From contig JAJOHG010000002.1 of assembly GCA_021029095.1 (NCBI GenBank), forward strand, positions 1,426,001 through 1,490,000: DNA of 64,000 nucleotides, given 5' to 3'. The notes beneath the pieces were generated by a model. The model had not been told where the DNA came from and made no database searches. It saw nothing but the letters and a program-made list of their open reading frames with translations. The position numbers and the translations under genes were made by a program. Source of the stretch: Phellopilus nigrolimitatus. Lineage: Eukaryota > Basidiomycota > Agaricomycetes > Hymenochaetales > Hymenochaetaceae. Each line of letters begins with the position of its first letter. Positions within the stretch are counted from its first letter, which is position 1. Below, piece after piece: positions 1-11,885 of this stretch.

Positions 1-1840
1 AATGGCGCAAACCTCTCGAGCCTCTGTCGCATAGTACGCCTGCTTCGGGTCCGCGGCTCTACAATTCAGAGCCATTCAGCCACCAAGAAACACGCCTTAC
101 ATCGCTGCACGAGAACGCACTTTGGCGCGCGCGTCGAGCTCAGCTGCACCCGGCGCTCCCGCCCGCCGTCCTTCGGGACGACGGAGACCTGGTCCCCGCT
201 CCACACGCGCACGACGAGCGCGTCGAAGTTGCGCGCGGAGCCGTCTGCCGCCGCGGCCGTGGCGCCGTTCGCCCTCGCCCCGGGCGCGCCCGCCGCGCCG
301 GGCAGCGCGGCGTACAGGCAGAGGCGCTTTTCTTTTGCGGCGCGCTCGGCGGCGCGCAGGCGCTCCATGCCCCCGCCTGCGGCGAGCATGCCGGCGTGCC
401 AGTCGACGACGCGCGCGAGGCCGGTGGCGACGAGGTGTTCGGCGACGTTCCCGGCGGGATGGAGGACTAGTGATAATATTAGGAAGTGTCTTCTGAAGTT
501 CTAGAGGCTTGTCAGCATACCGCTTCCGATGAAGATACTAGCTGGCGCCGGCGCGGAGCCATTCGCGGTTGATTGGAAGGGCGTAGCAGTAGGGGCTGGC
601 AGAGAGAGGAGCTGAACGCGGACAGCTCTTTGTAATAGCCGCGATTCAGTGAAGAATTTTGCCTTGAGTATTTCTTAGACGAAGGGGTTTCACACCATTC
701 AAGGACAATCGGAACGCACCTCGTCGCCCCACTGCTCTGAAGCCTCGCCTTGCTTTCCAGACGAGCGCGGGGAGCGGACACCAGCAAGCGAAATATTTAC
801 AAACTGATGCTCGCCATCCGGCATGAGAAGACGTGCGCGTACAGTCGACCCATCGCGGACCGATTCGACAATTGCTGAAACCCGATTTTTTTTTTTAGTT
901 TTTTGTAAGGTCGCAAATTTCAAACGAGCAGATTTCACGAAACACGTACCATCCAACGACTTGCCTTTCCATTCCTGCAAGAACGCCGTCGAGTCAAGCG
1001 GCATATTATAATGCACCTCCCTCGCCTACCCAAATGCAAGTCACGTGATCTACTTCAGAAACAAGAAAATCCCGACGAAAAAGTACAAATGCGTTTGCAC
1101 ACCTTCGGGCCCTGCGGATTCCACATGCCGCGCCCGCCCGTGTGCGCGTCGTTCTCGAGGTCGCGCCGGCGGGCGTCCTCCTCCGTCGGCTCGCGCTTGA
1201 GCTCCTTCGCGCGCGCCCAGCCGGCGCGCAGGAGCTCCGTCGCGAGGTCGGTCGGGGGCGCGCCGGCGGCGGTGGAGGCGAGCTCGGCGTTCCCGAGGTC
1301 GCGCGGCACGTCGTCCGTGCCGGGCGGCAGCGCGTGGATCGAGGCGAAGGCGACCTCCTTGCCGACGCAGAGCGAGCGCAGGAACTCGCGCGCCTCGAAG
1401 GCCCAGGGCTGTGTGCGGTGTGTTTAGAGAGAGGGGACGGGGGCGGGTGGGGGGATGGGGGGACGGGAACGCACCTCGTCTTCGCGCGAGGCGGTGCCGA
1501 GGCGCGGCGCGGTGATGTCGGCGAGGTGCAGGACGCTGCGCGGTGCGCGGTGCTCATCAGATGTGTACCGTATTATGAGTGGGGAAGCACGCACCGTTCC
1601 TTGGGCGGCTGGCCCTGCGGGCCCGGGCGGCCGCGCAGGACGAGGGAGTCGCCGGAGATGACGGCTGCAAAGAGGGTGAGCGGGCAGGCTGCGCAAGGCG
1701 ATCAAGACGCGGGGGGAATTTACACTTCACGATCTGCAGGAACGGAGAAACGTGTCGTCAGTTCTCCTTCTCGGTGAGGAATGGAATGGAAGGAGGGGAA
1801 GAGGGGGTAAAAAAAAGCCACGGACTGCTTTCATCGCCAT
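1..1840 (-). CDS. SND1: SND1 / Tudor-SN nuclease-domain protein, N-terminal part
   Basis: This is the N-terminal part of a Tudor staphylococcal nuclease, a ribonucleoprotein built of repeated SN-like OB folds plus a Tudor domain and linked to RNA decay and splicing. The gene runs off the left edge, so the Tudor domain is missing. The start I prefer is the ATG at 1838-1840 (MAMKA), followed by a 10-nt exon at 1724-1733 giving IVKS and then SGDSLVLRGRPGPQGQ, which fits the family's first SN repeat. Further downstream are DITAPRLG, EPWAFEAREFLRSLCVGKE and a second repeat with VESVRDGSTVRARLLMPDG and SLAGVRSPR. A third repeat contains FDALVVRVWSGDQVSVV. The first donor (gtccgt) is weak, so the extreme N-terminus is uncertain; the family assignment is firm. 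Confidence 0.88.
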
Positions 1841-2105
1841 TGTTGCAGATGGGGACCGGGGGGACGTGTGTGGATTGGGACGGAGAAGGGACGTGGTGTG
1901 TCGAGGAAGGGGGAGAGCAGAATGCGGACGAGCGTGCAGGCGCCTCCGTGCAGGCGGGTCGTGTGCGATGTATGCCAGCGAGGATCGATCGATCGGGAAA
2001 CTCGCTTCCACGCTCATTTATTTACCGCTGCGAAAAGAAATTCAAAAACTAGCTAAGCTAGTGCGCGACGACGTAGCCCCGCCGACGCCGCCCACGACGC
2101 CCACG

Positions 2106-2735
2106 ATGCCGCTCTACAAGATGTTCTGCATCGCCGCGCACTACCCCGAATACGTGCGTTTCCCCCCCCCTCCCCAATCGCTCTTTTCTATCTTTCCTTT
2201 CCTTTCTAAAACTCAGGCTTCTGTGTACAGCGGCACATCAAGGACCTCGTCTCGCAGTCCGCGACGCTGCTGCTCGAGCGCGGCAGCACCGTGCGCCAGA
2301 TCCAGTACCTCGGCACGCGGAACCTCCCGCAGCGCATGCGGCGCCACAAGCACTACCACGCCATCGGCGAGTGCGTCTCTTTCCCTCCCTCCCCCCTCCC
2401 TTCCCTCTCCCCCCATCCTGCACCTGGCTAAAGCACACGCCCCCAGCTACTGGACGATGCACTTCGACGCGCCGCCGCGGCTGCTCGCGCAGCTCAGCGA
2501 GCGCATGCGCACGGACCCGCGCGTCGTGCGCTGGACGATGCTCAGGCTCGGCGAGCGCCTCGAGGACGTCGTCGCCGCGGACCGCGCGCGCACCGTCGGG
2601 GACGCGGACCGGCCCGCGGCGCTCCCCGGCGCCCGCGACTCCCGCGAGGACCGCGGGCTCAGCCCCGCGCTCCAGGCCGAGCTTGGGCTTCTGAAGGGCG
2701 GCGCGGACGACGCCGCGTGGAGGCGGCCCTTCTGA
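2106..2735 (+). CDS. MRPS6: mitochondrial small-subunit ribosomal protein bS6m
   Basis: This encodes the mitochondrial homologue of bacterial ribosomal protein S6, which sits on the platform of the small subunit. Three exons are visible at 2106-2153, 2231-2370 and 2447-2735, with GT-AG introns of 77 and 76 nt. The protein begins MPLYKMFCIAAHYPEY, continues with HIKDLVSQSATLLLERGSTV and YLGTRNLPQRMRRHKHYH, and then YWTMHFDAPPRLLAQLSERM followed by VVRWTMLRLGERLED. This order of strand, helix, strand and strand is typical of S6. A C-terminal tail of about 55 residues, rich in Ala, Arg and Asp, extends beyond the bacterial core, as is common in fungal mitochondrial ribosomal proteins. The start was chosen because it puts MPLYK exactly at the N-terminal beta strand. 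Confidence 0.9.
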   Translation: MPLYKMFCIAAHYPEYVRFPPPPQSLFSIFPFLSKTQASVYSGTSRTSSRSPRRCCSSAAAPCARSSTSARGTSRSACGATSTTTPSASASLSLPPPSLPSPPILHLAKAHAPSYWTMHFDAPPRLLAQLSERMRTDPRVVRWTMLRLGERLEDVVAADRARTVGDADRPAALPGARDSREDRGLSPALQAELGLLKGGADDAAWRRPF

Positions 2736-2896
2736 GCGGCGCGGCGCGGCAGTTTTAGAATAGGAGGGGACGGGTTGTGTGTACATTATTTCTTTTGTTT
2801 CGGTGAGATCTGCCTCTTTTCTCTTTTCTCTTTTCTTTTGCTAGACCCCGCAGGACTCACGCCGTGCAATGTAGTAATATTTTTTTTCTTTCCCTT

Positions 2897-4420
2897 TCAT
2901 ATATTATGATCCCGCACAAAACGAGTGAGGGCATCTAGCCCCGTGATACGCCTCACACCGTCTGCACTCGTCTCTTCGGGAGCTGTGCGCTGTGCCTGGT
3001 TCTCCGGCGGTCTGCTCAACAGCAAGGCGTGGAGACCCGCGCGGGAAGCACCGAAGTAATCACTGGGAGCAGAAGCGTCAGACAGCGCGGGATAATGAGA
3101 TATATCAGATGCCATCGCGAAACGATCAACAAACAAAACGCGCTAAAGAAAGAAAAGACGCACCACTCCAGCTCGTCGCCGACGTGCGCCGCCTCGCCGG
3201 GGCTTGCTTTTGCGCGCGCGCAGGCGCGCAGGAAGATCTCGGGGTGCGGCTTCTCGACGCCCTCCGCGTCGCTGACGAGTATGTGGTCGAGGTAGGCGAG
3301 GGCGCCGAGGTCGTCGAGCGCGGCCACTTTTAGTCAGAGAGCTCGTGCATCAGAAACACAACGGTTATGAACGGAGAGACGCACGGATGCGCGAGTCGGC
3401 ATTGCTGACGAGCGCGGTCGCAACGCCCGTCTCGCGGAGCGACTTTACTGAAGTCAGATTCTGAGTTAGTCGGCTAGTCGGCCAATCCTCTTTGGATGTG
3501 CGTCGAGCACGCACACGTAGGGAGCGCGTCGTCGTACAGCGCGTAGCCCTCGCGCGAGCTGAAGCGCTTGAGGAGCTGCGGGACGACGACGGGGAGGGCC
3601 CTCTGCACGTCTGGCCCCCGATCTCAGAACCCCGTTTTCCGCTATGTATTAAGAATATCTTGGCGCGCACCTTGGGTGTCCGCGCCGGCGCCGACGGCGG
3701 TACGCATGATGACGGCGCGCCACCAGCCCTCGGGGCCCTGAGCGTACGCGGGGCGCGCGGCCTGGAGCTCCCTGAGCGCTGCACATGGCACACGGATGCG
3801 GTTCGCGATCGTTTTGGGGCAGGAATAGCGAGGGGGGGCGGAATAGGCAAGGCGGGTGTCAGAGTCGGTTAAGAATAGCAATAGCGATAGTGTGGAAGCT
3901 TGCGCAGAACTAGAAGCGGCCGGGCAGATCCTTTCATATGGGCTGCGGCGCTCGCGCGGGGAAGGGAAGCGCGGGCACGCGCGATAAGATTGGCCGCGCG
4001 CTGAATGTTAATGGCAGCTGGACAGCCCGCGCGGAGAGAACGAGCGAGCCAAGTCCGCATTTCCGAGTCCGCTGCGGACAGCTTTCGCACGTCACCGGTC
4101 ACCCGCGGGCACAGAGCATAAGTCGCAAGTCGCCCTAGAAGTGCGCGCACACGCATGCACCACCCGGCCCAGCTCTGCGCAAGAAGGGAAAGAGAGACGG
4201 ACGGACGGACGGTACCTTTCTTGAAGGCGGCCTTGACCGCGTCGGGGGCGAGCGGGCCGAAGAAGGGCGCGAAGGCGTGCGCGTACTGGACGTGGATGGG
4301 CTGGCGCGGGCGGAGGAGGGTGAAGAGCGCGTCGAACGAGGCGAGGCGGATGCGAGCCCGAGTATGCGCGCCACTGCCACTGCCAGTGCCAGTGCTCAAG
4401 TTAATGCCGCGGCCGGGCAT
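2897..4420 (-). CDS. HAD-superfamily hydrolase, HDHD3 / REG-2-like
   Basis: This is a haloacid-dehalogenase-like hydrolase in several exons. Motif I is in SFDALFTLLRPRQP, with the presumed nucleophile Asp in DALFT. Motif II is in ALVSNADSRIR, motif III is the Lys of VEKPHPEIF, and motif IV is in HVGDELECDYFGASRAGLHA once the intron ending just before TGATTACTTC is removed. The motif order and the GDxLxCDYxGA signature resemble HDHD3 proteins. The usual acidic residue two places after the nucleophile is Leu here, so phosphatase activity should not be assumed. The start MPGRGINLS at 4420 is the first Met before motif I; a shorter start is possible. The stop is at 2897-2899, and the protein ends ALTRFVRDHNI. 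Confidence 0.8.
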
Positions 4421-6022
4421 GGCTGCTCTGTTCCGCGTCTGCGATGCGGTGGCGGCAGTAGGAAGATAGATAGGCGACGTAAACGACGGTGGGCCTCGGT
4501 GGGCGCTTGTTTAAGCGTGGAGCGCGGAGCACGGGGCCGAGCGCAGTCCCTGTTCCCGTTCGGGACTAGACGGTTCTATATATATATATATGATCTCTCC
4601 TTTACTTCCGAGGTCTGAGTCGTTAGCCTCGAACTGTTGCGTTTACTGCTTCACTGCTGAAACTGGAGCTTGCTGGGAGCAAACTATGAGCGTTCCGGGC
4701 TCGATCTTCTTATAAGCGCCCGATATCTGAGGGCCTGGATCTGGGACTGTCTCCGCCGGATTGTGATGAGAGGGACACTACCGGCTGGAGGGATGATTTA
4801 ATGCCGCTAGGATTACGACACAGCACTCTATGGCAATTCATCGCGTAGCAAGAAGAAAAGAAGAAGAGATAAAAAACTGCGCTTTGTATGCTTGATGACT
4901 CGGTGTGTGCTGCATGACACGCGATAGACGGGAGAAGGCACTCTTCCGAATTCCGTAAGTTAACCTGGACGGGATTGCGCGGTGCCCTATTAGACGCACA
5001 AGTTGACAGGAAACCGCCGCGATTGAGTATATATTTATATATGCATCGTGTCAAGGCAACATCCTGTCAGGGAAAGGATCGTGCACTGGAGCATGAAAGG
5101 GAAAGGGCGGCGACCTGAATGACCGGTGATGAATGGACGTTGAAAAGGCTGCTGGACTGCCGGATACGACCTGGCGCGCTGAAAGGGATGGGGGTGCTTC
5201 TCTCTCTGGCTGTGTCCTGGCGATCATCCGCTTGTCTGGACCTTTCTCACTGTCTCTCTTAGGCCTTTTTTCCGGTGGCAGGTCTGTGGCCTACTAGGGT
5301 GTCACGCTGCACGCTGTTGCGATGGACAGACGACATGCTCTCAGATTGGCATGCGGATCTTAATAACGCGCGGTGCCCATTTCGAGATAGAATTTGACCC
5401 GGTGATTGCTGCGTCTCTTCTGCTTTTGCTTCGTCTTCTCCTTCTCCTTCGCCTTCCCTGGTCGCTGTTCGTCTGCCTGTCCATATGCTTACGCTTGAGG
5501 ATAAGGAAGGATGACGGCCATATGTCTGCTTGTCTGCCTTGTCCGCGCCGTCTCCTTACCAAATCCCTGATAGAGCTTCCCGTGCGTACAGCCCGTCCAA
5601 AGTCAATATTGATCCCCGATCCGAACTCAGACACCCGTGTCACCTCTCCTCTCACTCTCCAGTATAAATAATTAAAGGCTTCCCTTCCCCGCCGTGCGTC
5701 CCCTCTCTCCCGTCCCCGTCCCCGTCCCTCCTGCTTGCCGTGCCCTTTGCCCTCTTGTCTCGTTCTTGCCTCCTCTTGTCATTTTACCCGCCCTTTGTTT
5801 CCTGAAAAGTCGGTCAAGCCAATGGCGCACGCTCATTCTCCCGTCCCTTTCCCACTCATCCATCCCGCAGAGGTTCGTGGACGCCGTCTTTCTGTGCACG
5901 CGTCGCGCTCATGACTCTTTTTTTTTTTCACCAGTCCTCGCCCTCCTTGCCCAGCCATTGGTGTGCAATACGTCATCCCATCGATTTCATAAACATTGAT
6001 TCCATTCGCAGGGACTCGGCGA
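4421..6022. other. intergenic region between divergent HAD and Mei2-like genes
   Basis: This 1.4-1.6 kb stretch separates two divergently transcribed genes. It holds a short (TA)n run near 4577-4591 and long C/T-rich tracts from about 5400 to 6000, typical of fungal promoters and 5' leaders. Open frames here are short and show no recognisable domain. The right boundary depends on which start of the Mei2-like gene is used (5822 or 6023). Confidence 0.6.
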
Positions 6023-9000
6023 ATGGCCAGGTCGAGTTCGCCCGTGCGCTCTTTTTGTCTCTCCGACTATCTTGTCATTTTTTTTTTGCTTACCTCTTTC
6101 CTATCACTAGACATCTTCGCCTCCCCCAGCCCGTCCCAGACTTCCTCTAAAAAGGCTCTCGCCCAGACCCCAGAACGCCCCTCCCAGCCACACACCCCGC
6201 TCACCCCGCCCCTCACGCCCCTCCACCCTGTGAACAGCGATGCCAACGGCTCGGCTCCGGGCTCAGCTCCCGGCGCGTACGGCACTCCGCCTGCCCGCGG
6301 AGCAGCCGCCCCGCCGCCCACTCCTGCCTTCTCTCACGCTCACGCGTATAGACAGGCAGAGATGGCAGCCCCGCCCTCGCCTGTTGCCGTGTCCTCGGGC
6401 CTCTGGCAAGCCGCGCCTTCGCGCGCCCGTCCGCACCGCCTCGACGTCGCCTCGTCGTCCACGTCGGCGCGCAGCGAATGGAGCATTGATTTAAATGACG
6501 CGCCCGACGGCGATCGCGTCGTGCTCGACATGCGGGACGAGGGAGGGGGAGAGAGGAGGGACGGACTGGACGGGATGGGGATGGGTGCTTTGAACGCGGC
6601 GGCGGGAGCGGGCGGGCAGGGGGAGAGGTTCTTACTTGTTCGTATTTCCATTTCTTTCCTGTCGGTTAATGCGTGCGGAAATTTCCAGTTAATTATTAAT
6701 TAATTATTTTTATTCCTCAGATCAGCGGTGTACCCAAAGAAGCGTCGAACGACGACCTCAAAGATGCCTTCAGGGTAATTGCCGTCTTTTCTTCCCATGG
6801 TTGGGTATTTAACGCTGATCCTCGCTTCTGTAAAGAACTGTGGCGAGGTCAAGGCCATATGCATGCGTTTCCAGCAGCGAGACGGTGTCGTTATTCTCGC
6901 ATTTTACGACAGCCGGCACACGGAGCGTGCGGAGTGCATGGTTACGACCAATACGTATTTCGGGAACCTCAGGCTGCGCGCGTCGAGGTTGTCTACTAGT
7001 AGCTTGCGGAAGGTGGCTCTTTTTCGTTTCTTTCTTTTCCCCCCCTTTCCCCCCCTTTATTCTTGTTCTGCCATATTTCTCACATTTTTGTGGATTTTAC
7101 AGCTCATGGGCGACTCCCCTTTCATTGACGAAATGGAAGGCGAGGTTTTCGTGACGGCGGAAGGAAGCAGATTCGACCCGGACGCGCTGAAATCTATCGT
7201 CAAAAGCTTCGGAGACCTCCGTACGTTCAACCAGGCCAGCATGCCAAACAGACAGGTTGCGTATATAATCTTTCTTTCCTCCCTTTCTTCCGCTAACTTT
7301 CATTTTCACGTTCCAGGCATACATTGTAGAATATTTTGACTCCCGCAACGCCAAGATCGCGATAGATTCCCTCAACGGACGCCCCATGTTTGGCATTCGA
7401 CTTTGCCTCGTCCCGAAGCACGCCGCTTCGGAGATCCTTACATCTGTCGTCCCGTTCCCTCAAAATCCAGAACAGAGCCGCGCGTCCCAGCCCTCCTCGC
7501 CTCTCAGCCCCATCTCGCGTCTGCATTCCGAGGGCCTCCCGCTCTCCCCGCGCCACGAGACTCTTAATTTCCCCTCGGACTATTCTCTTGACCCGCTTGA
7601 GCAGCAGCACCCCGATATGGACGAGACGAACTCGTCCCCCTTCCACGGCACGCGCGCGCTCCCGCCGCTCCATATGCATGCGCTCGCGCAGCACGCGGGA
7701 AACGCGCGGCGCATCTCGACCGGCTCCGTCAACCTCTCCGCGCTCGGCACGCCGCTGCACCAGTCCACGAGCGAGCAGGACCTCCGCCGGCGCGCGGCGG
7801 TCCGGGTCGCGGCGGCGGCGGCGGCGCACGACGCGGGCGCGACGGCGGAAATGGCGTTCGACCACATGCGCCGCACGAGCGACACGTTCTGCTTCGACGC
7901 GCTGCGCAAGGCGGCGGGCCAGGTCGGCGCGCTGCAGACGGACGCGGCGACGGGCTTCCTCCGCCCGCGCACGCGCGCGATTAGCGACTCGTCCGCGTCG
8001 CCGCGCGTCATCTCGCCCGGCGCCGACTTCCCCGGCGGCGGGGGGCGCGTGCAGCCGTTCCACGAGCCGCTCGTGGTTATGCAGTCCACGCCGGAGAACA
8101 ACGGCGGCGCGAGCGCCGAGCGGGCGATGTACGAGGACGACGGCCCCGGCCCCGGCCCCGACCGGACACTCGCGCACGGGCACTCGCGCGTGCCGACCGC
8201 GAGCGACTCGTCGCCGGGCGGCCCGCACACGCCCTCTCCGCCGGGGGGTGCTGGCGCCGGGTCCGTGTACGGCTCGCCGTACTACCTCGCGTCCGCGGGC
8301 GTGCCGCACTCGCCGTACGGTGCGGCGGCGGCAGCGGCGCACCCGGCGGCGCTGCTGCGGACGCCGATGACGCCCGCGATGTTCGCGCCGCACCTCGGAC
8401 AGTACTACCTAGGCGCGCCGCCCGCGCCGGGCGGCGCGTACGCGTATGGCGCGGGGTTCAGTCCGGGGAGCGCGTCGTCGGCGTCCTCGCACGTCTCGCA
8501 CGCGCACGCGGGGCCCGGCGGGGCGCACCTGCCCGCGAGCGCGCGGGGCGCGCTGGACGTGACGCGGGACGCGCCGCCGGAGCGGAACCAGATCGATCTG
8601 GAGCGCATCGCGGCGGGGCTGGACACGCGCACGACGGTGATGATCAAGAACATCCCGAACAAGCTGTCGGACCGCGATCTGGTCGAGTTCATTGGCAAGG
8701 TGTGCCCGTGCAAGATCGATTTTTTGTATCTGCGGATGGATTTCCAGAATGGTGGGGTTCTTTTTTTTTTTGTCTTTGGGTTGTGAAGTGGTCGCTTGTG
8801 CTTACCATCCCCCTTTTTTCTCTGCCATAGGGTGTAACGTTGGTTATGGTATATGCTGTGCTTGCTTTCGCTTATAACATGGCTGACGAGTTTTTGGTCA
8901 GCGTTTGTGAACTTTATCCATGTTCAGGACCTCTTGCATTTTGCGCGAACGAAACTCGGGGTCAAGTGGTGCGCGTTTTCGGTTGGTACTCTTGATGCGA

Positions 9001-9478
9001 CGCCGCTGACTCTGTATAAAAAATAAAAGGAACATGTTTTCGTCTGAGAAAGTCCTCCAAATGAGCTACGCCAACTACCAGTACGGTACCCTCCAAAGCA
9101 CACACCTCGCCCTGCTGACGCCTTGGGTTCGTTCACAGGGGCAAAGAGGCGCTCGTCGAGAAGTTCAAGAACTCGTGCGTGATGGACGAGCGCGAGGCGT
9201 GGCGGCCGAAGATATTCTACAGCAAGGGCCCGCAGCAGGGCCTGCCGGAGCCGTTCCCCGCGCCGACGCACTTCCGGCGCAAGGAGCGCTCCGCGCAGAA
9301 CCGCGGCGCGCTGTTCGTGCCGAGCCCGCCGCACGGGCACGGGCACGGGCACGGGGGCGCGTTCGCGTGCGCGGGCGGCGGCGGGGCGCTGGGCGCGGGC
9401 CTCCACGCGCCGCCGCCGCCGCCGCTCCGCCGGACAAACCAGCACCCGCAGAACCTCGCGCGCCATGAACGCTTTTAG
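6023..9478 (+). CDS. Mei2-like RNA-binding protein with C-terminal Mei2 RRM
   Basis: This is a Mei2-family protein; in fission yeast Mei2 is an RNA-binding switch for meiosis. After a Pro/Ser-rich N-terminus there is a divergent RRM (SGVPKEASNDDLKDAFR, then CGEVKAICMRFQQRDGVVI and ILAFYDSRHTERAE). A second RRM carries AYIVEYFDSRNAKIAIDSL. After a long low-complexity linker rich in Ala, Gly, Ser and His comes the diagnostic Mei2 RRM: RTTVMIKNIPNKLSDRDLVE, then KIDFLYLRMDFQNG, NVGYAFVNFIHVQDL and QMSYANYQGKEALVEKFKNS. An 18-nt exon at 8831-8848 encodes the start of NVGYAFVNF. The N-terminus is unsure: Met at 6023 is in frame, but a first exon at 5822 (MAHAHSPVPFPL) spliced near 6143 is also possible. 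Confidence 0.88.
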
Positions 9479-11787
9479 CTGGCCTGGGGTCGGGGGCTCC
9501 CGCGATGTTGCTGCTGGCGCCTGCTTGCTGCGACGTGCGACGTGCGGAAGTGGCCGGCCGTCCCCTTTTCTGGCCCCGAAAGGAGCGGGCCGCGCTGGCG
9601 CCGACGAGAACCCGCCAGAAGCTGAAATTGCGATCGCGAATCTGGACATGCCTTTGATTTTTCATTTGTGCGCCCCCCACGCTCGTTGGTTGCATGGCCC
9701 GATGCGCCCACTCTTTTTCTTCTTTTCGTTTTTTCTTTTTCTGTTTTTAGCTCCCGCGCTGCGGGTAGCCTCGTCGACGGCTGGGTATATCCCCGCTGAT
9801 GTCTCGTGATCGCCCGCTCCTTTCTCTGTGCTTTTATGATACCATGCGCGTCATCGCATTGCTTTCGACTCGACACTGTCCTGGTTTTCGGCCCCGCTTT
9901 CGTTACAGCAAACTGACGCCTCGCATTAATCGCCCGCCGCATGTTAATTATCCGATACGCTCCCCGCCGCTCTCTCGTCGAGTTGTTTTCCCCATGCAGT
10001 CTTTTTTTCATTTTTTCATTCAAGTTATTTCTATCTGCTATAATATGCCCCCTCTGCCTCTGCCTCTGTCCGCACGCTGCATAGTGTTTCCATCTGGCTG
10101 CGCGGCTTCGAGTTGATCGTCATGGCATCCGAGACGCGTTCTCTTTGATCCGGACTGAGTTCAATCGTTTTTTTTTTTCTGTTAATTATGTCGGACTAGC
10201 TCGCGCCCCTTCTCGCATTTATATAAATGTTCGCTCGCGCCTTCGAAGACAAAAGCGGCGGCGAGTTAATTAGATAGATAGATACGTAGATAGATAGATG
10301 TAGATACCTGTTGTGTGTACCAGCGGTCGCGGTCGCGGTCTTCTCCCGCATCAATCAAAACAATCTGTACTCGCACGCACTCTGCACACTCTGCACTCTG
10401 CTATGACGATGCCTTTTCCCGCCTTCATAAACGGTAAATATAAGTTACATACAAATGCAAATGCGAATACGAAATGCCGCCGGCCGGGCGCGCCGCGCAG
10501 ATTAATGGCCAATTAATAACGAGGATCGGCGGGCTAAGTCCGCACGGAAGATAGATTGACTTGGCAATTGGCAATTATTAGCGATTGGGAGATGGGCCTG
10601 CGACGCGTCGCACATATGTATGTTACTATGTATGTATGCATATGTGTGCGGGACGCAGGGCCGCCGGAGGCGCTGCGGGCTCGAAAGGGGCGCAGGCGCT
10701 CGAGGGTCGCGGAAGAAGCCGGGCGCGCGCGCGTTCACTGGATTCGGAGTCTGGACGTGAGTGTGTAGCGATGGATACATACTCGGGCTGACAGTGGTCG
10801 TGACAGGCGTACACATGCGCGCATGCATGCGTGCGTGCGGGGACGGGGCGAGATGGACTTGGGGTGGTGGACTTCCCGTTGTAAGGGCCATGGAAGAGGA
10901 AGGCGGGGCGCGCGCGGCGGGCAGCGTGGGCAGGTGAGGTGAGGTGACATGGAGGGCAGCTTCGGGCGATAGGAGGAAGAGGGTGAGGAAGAGGAAGAGG
11001 GGAAGCGTGTGGCTAATTGACTCGGGTGCGCGAATTGGAATTCGAAGGTGGGGTTAACTTCACTTTAGCTACGAAAAAGTACACGAAAAGTAGCAAGGAG
11101 AATTGGAGAAGTAAATAGAGTTGGGTGCAGTTAGACAGAAGCAGATGGAGAAAAGAAAAAAGAAAATGAAAATGAGAAAGAGATAGGGTTGGGTATGTTT
11201 AGGTGCAGTCAGACAGAAGCAGACGGGGGTGGGCCGCGGCAGGATTGAGAAGAAAAGGAGTATGACAGACAATGGACGTGAGCATGGGCGTGTGGGAGAC
11301 AATGGGCAGGGATGACTGGATGCAGGCAGAGCTTAACTCATTCTGGCCGCGAAGCGCGGGAAGATCCTCCAGCGTGCCCTGTGCGGAGTTGGCTCTCGGG
11401 GGCTTCTTTCCCGATGAGGAAGTGAATGGGATCGGCCGTGTTACGGAAGGGGCTCAGACGCGCACTGACGCCGGGCTGCCAGCTGTCGACCGTCGGCTGT
11501 CGCACAGATTAATATTCTGCAATTATGCCAACAATAACCCACTCGGCGCTTTGGCCCGGACAGGGTGCAGCGACACAGAACCCTTTTATTGCCCGGAGCT
11601 GTCGTCCGCCGTCCAATCTTAACATCCATTGCCTTCGCCACCCGGTGATCCTCTCCCCTCCTCCGCACGCCACTTCCCGTCCGACGCGTCCTCTTCTGGC
11701 CATTTATCTCCAGACCGCTCCTCCCTTCTCCTCCCAACACGCTCCTTGCCCTCCTCCCAACACGACGCGTCGTCGCGTCCGCCTCCC
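9479..11787. other. 2.3 kb intergenic region without a recognisable gene
   Basis: No open frame here has a recognisable domain or a convincing exon pattern. The left part probably holds the 3' region of the Mei2-like gene, and the right part the C/T-rich promoter and leader of the next gene (from about 11620). It contains a GATA-type microsatellite at 10271-10306, ATGT/GCAT alternating runs near 10613-10650 and 10810-10840, and two imperfect direct repeats containing CAGACAGAAGCAGA or its near match near 11120-11150 and 11188-11226. Confidence 0.55.
10271..10306. repeat. GATA/TAGA microsatellite
   Basis: The tetranucleotide TAGA/GATA is repeated about eight times with two interruptions (ACGTA and TGTA). 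Confidence 0.85.
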
Positions 11788-11853
11788 ATGCCTCGTCTCA
11801 CCGAGCAGCAGTCCACCCCGGACGCACTCCCGAGGGCCTCTGCTTCTACCTCT

Positions 11854-11885
<32 letters not shown>

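Noticed and set aside
122..496. Plus-strand Arg/Ala-rich open frames opposite the SND1-like exons
   Set aside because: Their composition comes from GC-rich antisense sequence; the minus strand has clear nuclease-domain protein.
4710..5054. 114-residue minus-strand open frame in the HAD-Mei2 intergenic region
   Set aside because: It has no recognisable domain, no good splice partners and noise-like composition.
7293..8393. 366-residue Arg-rich minus-strand open frame inside the Mei2-like gene
   Set aside because: It is the mirror of the GC-rich linker exon and has no domain; the plus frame continues into the Mei2 RRM.
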